Origin: Bacteroidales bacterium
GTDB lineage: Bacteria; Bacteroidota; Bacteroidia; Bacteroidales; P3
Reading direction: 5' to 3'
Length of the DNA stretch: 57,509 nucleotides
NCBI GenBank assembly: GCA_017940465.1
Contig: JAGAYN010000032.1
Location: 1 to 57,509 of the forward strand
Shown: positions 51,868-57,509 of the stretch, one piece after another
Numbering within the stretch: position 1 is the first letter of the stretch
How the letters are laid out: the number at the start of each line of letters is the position of its first letter
The notes under the pieces: model-generated
What the model was told of the DNA's origin: nothing
Database searches by the model: none
What the model saw: only the letters and a program-made list of their open reading frames with translations
Program-made: the position numbers and the translations under genes

Positions 51868-54800
51868 ATGAGAAAGAGACTATTCTTCGTGCTTGCCCTG
51901 GCGGCATTGTTGCCGCTGGGCATGAGGGCTCAGGAACTGGGCGACTACGCGGTCAGCGTGACCCAGGAGACCTACACCTCGATTGCGTCGGCCAGCCAGC
52001 TGTTGTCGAGTGTGAATGGCGACGGCGGCAGCCAGACCGTGGCACTGCCGTTCAACTTCGTATTCGGCGCTCAGACCTACACGCAGGGCACCACCCTGAC
52101 GGTGCGCCCCGACGGCTACATTTTCTTCGGCACCACCAGTCCTGGACACAATGCCAAGACTGCCTACGAGTCGACCTCGGCGAACTACTATGCCATCGCC
52201 CCCTTCTTCGTGGGCGACGGCAAAATTACCGCCAGCGGCGCCACCAGCGGTGCCTACAAGCTGGACACCGTGGATGCCGACGGCAACGCCATGCTCGTCA
52301 TCGAGTGGAAAGACCTGCAGGGCTACCATGCGCCCAACGGCAGCTACAACTACCAGCTGCGCCTCCACGCCGACGGCTCCATATCGGCCATCATCGGCAC
52401 CTGCACCGCTTCGACCTACAGCGTTGTCAAGCACAACTTCCTGCTCGTGGCCGGCACGCAGGACCGCATCAGCCTCTCCGGCACCTGGAGCTCGAATACC
52501 GTCACCTCGGAGACTCCACTCCCCGACCTCGGAGCCTCGCTGCCCGCCTCCGGCACGGTCATCACCTTTGCACCCCCCGCAAGCTTCTGCCCGCGTCCCA
52601 TCGCATCGGTAAGCGAAAGCGCCCTCGACGGAGCCACCATCTCGTGGCACCCGGTCGACGGCGCCAGCGGATACCTCGTCACCTTCGGTTCCAACGAATA
52701 CTTCACCTCCGACACCTCCTACTCCTTCACCGACCTCGCCTCCTCCCATGTCTACACTGGCAATCTGCGAACCCTCTGTTCCACAGGCGACACCAGCAAC
52801 CCCATCAGTTTCACCTTCAACACCCTCTGCGGCGAACTGACCAGCGCCTCGCTGCCCTATGTGCAGGACTTCGAGTCCGCCCCCAGCACCGGCGAGGCCA
52901 TGCCCTACTGCTGGACACGCGGCACCACCTCCACCTCCAGTCCCAAGGTGAACGACGCCGCATCCAATGCACATAGCCCCAGCAAGTTCCTCTACGTCTT
53001 CACCGCCGGCGGCATCGCCGCCCTCCCCCCGATCGACACCACCGACCTGGACATCACCGACCTCATGCTCTCCTTCTACGCCCGTTCCTCCTCCACCAAC
53101 CCCTTGCTGCTCGACGTCGGCATCATGACCGACCCGCTGGACAACTCCACCTTCCAGCTGGTGCAGCAGGTATCCGTACTGTCGCAGACCCACGAACTCT
53201 TCGAGGTGCCCTTCACCCTCTTCACCGGACACGGCGCCTACGTGGCCTTCCGCAGCGTGCAGTCGAACAACATCTACGTGGACGATGTGGTGCTGGACTA
53301 CATCCCCGACTGCATGCGCCCCGAACTGACCATCTCCGAAGTCAGCCCCTCCGGCGCCACGCTGCACCTGAGCGACGCCAACGACGTGAACCACTACATG
53401 GTCTACGTCACCGCCGGCTCCACCACCGACAGCATCGAACTGTACGACACGGTCTACACCCTGACCGACATCTCGCCCGTCACCAACGTCAGCGTGAGCG
53501 CCCTCACCCTCTGCAGCGACGGCTCCCGCACCAACGTGACCTTCGGCAGCTTCCGCACCCTCTGCAGCGCCCTTGAGGCCACCGACCTCCCCTTCATCGA
53601 GGACTTCCAGAGCACTGGCACCACCAATGCCCAGCTCTCCTCGGTGCACGACTGCTGGAATGTCATCAACTTCGGCTCCAGCAGCTTCACTAACTATCCC
53701 CAGGCTTACAGCACCGCTGGCCCCGACAACAGCACCCGCGTGGTTTACTTCTACGGATACGCAGGCCAGACCGAAATCATCGTCAGCCCACAGATCAACA
53801 CCGACCTGAACGATCTGGCTGTCTACTTCTGGGTGCGCTACGTCACCTCCGGCGTGGGCCTCACCCTCGGCACCATGAGCGACCCCACCGACGCCTCCAC
53901 CTTCCACCCCGTGCAGACGGCCACCCCGCCGTCCAGCGGCTGGCACTACCATGAATATACCCTCGCCAGCGCCCTCGCCGGCGACCACTATGTGGCCTTC
54001 CGCATGGACGGCCTCACCGGCAGCAGCTCGGGCGGCGTGATGATTGACAACATCACCATCCTGACGGCCCCCTCCTGCATGCGTCCCAACAGTCTCGCCG
54101 TGAGCGACATCACCAACAGCGAGGTGACCCTCACCGTGGATGACGCCACGCATGTGGACAACTACTATGTGGCCCTGCTCCACGGCAGCGACACCGTGGC
54201 CACCACCATCATCAGCGACACCACCCTCACCATCGACACCCTCACCGCCAACACGGCCTACACTTTCGTGGTATGGTCCCTCTGCAGCGACGGCACCCGA
54301 ACCACCGAACGCACCACCTCGTTCCGCACCGCCTGCGCCACGATTACCACCCTGCCGTGGACCGAGGACTTCGAGAGCTACACCGGCGGCAGCAGCGCCA
54401 CAGCGACCACCAGTGTCGCCAACATCCCCTGCTGGAGCTTCAGCGACCTGAACGGCAACACCACGTATGTCACCACCTCACAGCACCACGGAGGCAACCA
54501 GGGCCTGCGCTACTACGGCTCCTCCACCTACCCCTCCTACTTGATCCTGCCCCCCTTCGACGAGGACATCTCCAACCTGACGCTCACCTTCTGGATGAAC
54601 AGTGCCAACCTCAACGCCTATGTGGGCGTAGGCTACATGACCAACCCCACCGATGCCTCCACCTACACTGAAGTGGGCCAGATCTATGCCAGCGCCACCA
54701 ACACTTGGGAATTCCATGACATCATCCTCGGACCCGGTGCCGATGGCCGCATCGCCATGCGCTACTACGGCTCCTCGCAGAACATCTATCTCGACGACAT

Positions 54801-57509
54801 CACCGTCATGCTGACGCCGGCCTGTGTGCGTCCCTCCGCCGTCACGGTCGCCAACGTGGACACCACGAATGCCACCATCCGCATTGCCGACATCAATGAG
54901 ACCAACCACTACATCATCGTCTTCAGCGACGGCACCGTCACCGACAGCGTGGAGGTCTACGATTCGGTCTACACCTTCACCGACCTCACACCCGCCACGA
55001 GCTACAACCTGAGCGTGTCCACCATCTGCGACGACGGCAGCCGCACACTGGCCGTTTCGGCCAGCTTCCGGACCGAATGCGTATACATCTCCATCCTGCC
55101 CTGGCACGAGGACTTCGAGACGGGCTATGACGGCCTCTACGGCTCCTATGCCACCCGCATGCCCGGCACCTATCCCCCTTGCTACGGCTTCATCGAGCAT
55201 AACTCCTCGGCCTTCATGCACTTCACCAGCAGCAACTACCTCTATGGTGGCAGCGGCCACTCGCTGGCCTTCTATCCCGGCACTGCCAATGCCTCGAACA
55301 TCCTGATTCTGCCGCCATTCACCGAGAACATCAGCGGTCTGGAGATGACCTTCTGGCACCGCTCCGAGAACGCCCACGCAAGTGCCGGCCAGTTCGACGT
55401 AGGCTACATCACCGACCCAACCGACCGCACCACCTTCGTGCCCGTGGAGACGTGGAACTACAACGACATGACTAATTATATCGAAGCCGAGGTCACCTTC
55501 GCCGCGGCCCCCGACGGCGCGCGCATCGCTTTCCGTCACCGCACTGTGGCTTACAACTACTACTGGTTCATCGATGAAATCGACGTACACACAGCCCCCA
55601 GCTGCACACGTCCCTCCATCAGCGTGAGCGACATCGACTCCGCCAGCGCCACCCTCCACCTGGCCGATGCCAACGACGTGAACCACTACATGGTCTATAT
55701 CACCAACGGCACCGCCATCGACAGCATCGAGGTGAGCGACACCCTCCACATCTTCACCGACCTCACACCCGCCACGGGCTACAGCGTCAGCGCCGTCACC
55801 CTTTGCTCCGACGGCACGCGTACCACCGTCACCAGCACCACCTTCCGCACCTCCTGCGCCATGATTACCACCCTGCCGTGGACCGAAGGCTTCGAGAGCT
55901 TCGAGGCCGGCACCAGCGCCACGGCGGCCGTCAGTGTTGCCAATATCCCCTGCTGGGACTTCAGCGACCTGAACGGCAACTACTCGTATATCTCCACCTC
56001 GCAGCACCACGAGGGCAGCAAAGCCGTCCGCTACTACGGTTCCGCCACCTACCCCTCCTACATGGTGCTGCCCCCGTTCCAGGACGACCTCTCCGACCTG
56101 ATGTTCACCTTCTGGATGCGCAGCTCCAACGCCAATGCCTACGTGGGCGTGGGCTACATGACCAACCCCGCCGACCCGACCACCTACACCGAGGTGGCCC
56201 AGGCCCGTGCCAGCGCTACCAACACCTGGGAGTTCAAGGACATCGTGCTCGGCGCCAACGCCACCGGCCGCATCGCCCTGCGCTACTACGGTGCCTCACA
56301 GGAAATCTACCTCGATGAGTTCACCGTCATGTTGGCCCCGAGTTGCCTGCGTCCCACATCGGTGAGCGTGAGCAACATCACCCAGAGCACCGCCGACCTC
56401 ACCATCAACGACGCCAACAACACCGACCACTACATGGTCTACTACTCCACCAGCAGCGTGACCGACAGCATCGAGGTGTACGACAGCGTCTACACCCTCA
56501 CCGGCCTCTCTGCAAGCACGCAGTACACCGTCAGCGTCGTCACCCTCTGCTCCGACGGCACACGCACTCCTGCCACCACGACCCCGTTCCTCACCGAATG
56601 CGGCGCCATCACCACCCTGCCGTGGACCGAGGACTTCACCACGTGGACCAACGAAAGCGACGGTACCCAGGGCGCTCCCTGCTGGACGCTGCATTACTCG
56701 CAAAACGGCCACTACCCCTACATCGTGGCCCTCGCCGGACAGACACCCAACAGCCTGGTGTACCGCGAAAGCAACGGCGTATGCCCCATCGTCGTGTTGC
56801 CTGCCTTTGGCTACGCTCTGAGCGAACTGAGCCTCGAGTTCTATTGTACAAACATGAGCGGCTCGTCGGCCCTCATCACAGGCTACATAACCAACCCCAT
56901 CGACCGCACCACTTTCGTCCCCGTGGACACCATTTGGCTCACCAGCGGCTGGTCGCCGCACACCGTGACCTTCCCCACCACTGCCAGCGGACGCATAGCC
57001 ATCTACATGCACAGCAACAGTGGTAACGGCGGCCGCCTGGACGACATCACTGTCAGCCTGGCCGACACCACCGCCACACCACCTGACCCCACCTACTACA
57101 CCGTCAGCGCCGAGAGCGAAGACGCCACCATGGGCAGCGCCACCGTGTCGCCCAGCGGCACGGTGAACGTCGGCACGAGCGTGACCTTCACCGCCACGCC
57201 CGCCACAGGCTACACCTTCGTGGCCTGGATGGACGGCACGACGCAGGTCTCCACCGCCAACCCCTACACCACCACCGTCACCGGCAACCTCGCGCTGACC
57301 GCCACCTTCCAGGCGAGCAGCAACCCGCAGCCCACCACCTACACCGTCAGCGCGGCCACGGCCGACGCCACGATGGGAGCGGCCACGGTGACGCCCAGCG
57401 GCACGGTGAACGCCGGCACGAGCGTGACCTTCACCGCCACGGCCAACACAGGCTACCACTTCGTGGCCTGGATGAGCGGCACGACGCAGGTCTCCACCGC
57501 CAACCCCTA
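51868..57509 (+). CDS. Giant modular surface protein, probable T9SS cargo, 3' end outside window
   Basis: At least 1880 residues, open to the window edge. The signal peptide (MRKRLFFVLALAALLPLG, cleavage near RAQ) begins at the ATG at 51868. An N-terminal beta domain (to about 230; VTQETYTSIASAS) comes next, then a fibronectin III-like module (CPRPIASVSES), then six alternations of a MAM-like module (starting LPxxxDF at about residues 327, 572, 826, 1076, 1332 and 1582) and a fibronectin III-like module. From about 1743 come InlB B-repeat-like units of 81 residues (TATPATGYTFVAWMDG). The plan matches the middle of the riboswitch-controlled protein at 6974-13636, so the two are paralogues in module type. 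A T9SS sorting domain is expected beyond the window but not seen. It has a -7 element and a poly-G leader. Confidence 0.85.
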   Translation, partial: MRKRLFFVLALAALLPLGMRAQELGDYAVSVTQETYTSIASASQLLSSVNGDGGSQTVALPFNFVFGAQTYTQGTTLTVRPDGYIFFGTTSPGHNAKTAYESTSANYYAIAPFFVGDGKITASGATSGAYKLDTVDADGNAMLVIEWKDLQGYHAPNGSYNYQLRLHADGSISAIIGTCTASTYSVVKHNFLLVAGTQDRISLSGTWSSNTVTSETPLPDLGASLPASGTVITFAPPASFCPRPIASVSESALDGATISWHPVDGASGYLVTFGSNEYFTSDTSYSFTDLASSHVYTGNLRTLCSTGDTSNPISFTFNTLCGELTSASLPYVQDFESAPSTGEAMPYCWTRGTTSTSSPKVNDAASNAHSPSKFLYVFTAGGIAALPPIDTTDLDITDLMLSFYARSSSTNPLLLDVGIMTDPLDNSTFQLVQQVSVLSQTHELFEVPFTLFTGHGAYVAFRSVQSNNIYVDDVVLDYIPDCMRPELTISEVSPSGATLHLSDANDVNHYMVYVTAGSTTDSIELYDTVYTLTDISPVTNVSVSALTLCSDGSRTNVTFGSFRTLCSALEATDLPFIEDFQSTGTTNAQLSSVHDCWNVINFGSSSFTNYPQAYSTAGPDNSTRVVYFYGYAGQTEIIVSPQINTDLNDLAVYFWVRYVTSGVGLTLGTMSDPTDASTFHPVQTATPPSSGWHYHEYTLASALAGDHYVAFRMDGLTGSSSGGVMIDNITILTAPSCMRPNSLAVSDITNSEVTLTVDDATHVDNYYVALLHGSDTVATTIISDTTLTIDTLTANTAYTFVVWSLCSDGTRTTERTTSFRTACATITTLPWTEDFESYTGGSSATATTSVANIPCWSFSDLNGNTTYVTTSQHHGGNQGLRYYGSSTYPSYLILPPFDEDISNLTLTFWMNSANLNAYVGVGYMTNPTDASTYTEVGQIYASATNTWEFHDIILGPGADGRIAMRYYGSSQNIYLDDITVMLTPACVRPSAVTVANVDTTNATIRIADINETNHYIIVFSDGTVTDSVEVYDSVYTFTDLTPATSYNLSVSTICDDGSRTLAVSASFRTECVYISILPWHEDFETGYDGLYGSYATRMPGTYPPCYGFIEHNSSAFMHFTSSNYLYGGSGHSLAFYPGTANASNILILPPFTENISGLEMTFWHRSENAHASAGQFDVGYITDPTDRTTFVPVETWNYNDMTNYIEAEVTFAAAPDGARIAFRHRTVAYNYYWFIDEIDVHTAPSCTRPSISVSDIDSASATLHLADANDVNHYMVYITNGTAIDSIEVSDTLHIFTDLTPATGYSVSAVTLCSDGTRTTVTSTTFRTSCAMITTLPWTEGFESFEAGTSATAAVSVANIPCWDFSDLNGNYSYISTSQHHEGSKAVRYYGSATYPSYMVLPPFQDDLSDLMFTFWMRSSNANAYVGVGYMTNPADPTTYTEVAQARASATNTWEFKDIVLGANATGRIALRYYGASQEIYLDEFTVMLAPSCLRPTSVSVSNITQSTADLTINDANNTDHYMVYYSTSSVTDSIEVYDSVYTLTGLSASTQYTVSVVTLCSDGTRTPATTTPFLTECGAITTLPWTEDFTTWTNESDGTQGAPCWTLHYSQNGHYPYIVALAGQTPNSLVYRESNGVCPIVVLPAFGYALSELSLEFYCTNMSGSSALITGYITNPIDRTTFVPVDTIWLTSGWSPHTVTFPTTASGRIAIYMHSNSGNGGRLDDITVSLADTTATPPDPTYYTVSAESEDATMGSATVSPSGTVNVGTSVTFTATPATGYTFVAWMDGTTQVSTANPYTTTVTGNLALTATFQASSNPQPTTYTVSAATADATMGAATVTPSGTVNAGTSVTFTATANTGYHFVAWMSGTTQVSTANP
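54343..54836 (+). repeat. Intragenic duplicate, copy 1 (MAM-like module)
   Basis: This segment and 55864-56357 align in register with a constant offset of 1521 bp (507 residues) and no insertion or deletion that I can find. Both start with ATTACCACCCTGCCGTGG, and both encode a QHH segment and YYGSxTYPSY. The offset spans two modules, which suggests that a two-module block was duplicated. Confidence 0.8.
55864..56357 (+). repeat. Intragenic duplicate, copy 2 (MAM-like module)
   Basis: Partner of 54343-54836 at an offset of 1521 bp. Differences are mostly single-base changes, many of them altering residues in the first third. Confidence 0.8.
57097..57509 (+). repeat. Tandem InlB B-repeat-like units with a 243-bp period, cut by window edge
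   Basis: Unit 1 spans 57097-57339 and unit 2 begins at 57340. They share long identical stretches such as CCCAGCGGCACGGTGAACG and ACGACGCAGGTCTCCACC, far more than protein selection requires. This points to recent expansion. More units may follow outside the window. Confidence 0.88.

Noticed and set aside
51810-52976. Frame starting with GTG right after the poly-G tract
   Set aside because: It is out of frame with the signal peptide and modules at 51868 and becomes Arg/His-rich, as expected for a shadow. I therefore do not claim that the poly-G tract shifts a reading frame.
1-57509. tRNA or rRNA genes
   Set aside because: No gap shows a cloverleaf with a TTC-containing T loop and CCA-type end, and no rRNA signature is present. 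I could not run a covariance search.

Overview
The window looks like a chromosomal segment of a GC-rich Bacteroidota, most likely an uncultured Bacteroidales. The evidence is housekeeping promoters of the phylum type (TTTG about 19-20 bp before TANNTTTG), type IX secretion (T9SS) cargo proteins, the T9SS response regulator PorX, a DksA-like protein without a zinc site, a long-tailed ribosomal protein S16, DUF6266 and PepSY-like proteins, and no useful Shine-Dalgarno sequences. I cannot place it more finely. I saw no tRNA, rRNA or CRISPR array.

Layout. Positions 1-140 are the end of an IS3-family element. 183-14020 (minus strand) is an envelope block: an OmpA-family protein, a T9SS cargo protein, a coiled-coil lipoprotein, and a 2220-residue T9SS cargo protein whose gene sits behind a cobalamin riboswitch with its own promoter. 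14146-15956 (minus) holds a DksA-like regulator, rimM and rpsP. 16023-22667 (plus) holds a PIN toxin-antitoxin pair, a MATE exporter-murB-unknown operon, purA and a secreted PepSY-like protein. 22781-32354 (minus) is a compact operon porX-uvrA-membrane protein-mnmE-mfd. 32464-38399 (plus) holds an unknown protein, a DUF6266 protein, then a TlpA-like thioredoxin-M3 peptidase-thioesterase cluster. A second uvrA (minus) diverges from guaA. 41371-46274 (plus) is guaA, a LysM/periplasmic-binding protein, lpxC and lpxA. 46277-51555 (minus) holds a PaaI-type thioesterase, a HAD-DUF4954 fusion, rfbB and ugd. From 51868 to the right edge runs a second giant modular surface protein that continues outside the window.

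Three things stand out. First, a bipartite sequence CAATAWW-N13-CGTTA occurs upstream of seven genes or operons (one copy has N14), always in the orientation of the gene. It looks like the promoter of an alternative, probably ECF-type, sigma factor with mostly envelope targets, including porX. Second, five intergenic regions carry degenerate tandem arrays with a strict 11-bp period. Two of them are near-identical copies on opposite strands. Third, the cobalamin riboswitch controls a very large T9SS-exported protein carrying four copies of a short Trp/Gly module and a C-terminal surface domain. This suggests a vitamin B12-responsive, possibly B12-capturing, cell-surface protein without a TonB receptor next to it.

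Other oddities are an LpxC without the FabZ domain usually fused to it in this phylum, an 11-G homopolymer in the leader of the second giant surface gene, in-register duplications inside that gene, and a strong hairpin between rpsP and rimM.
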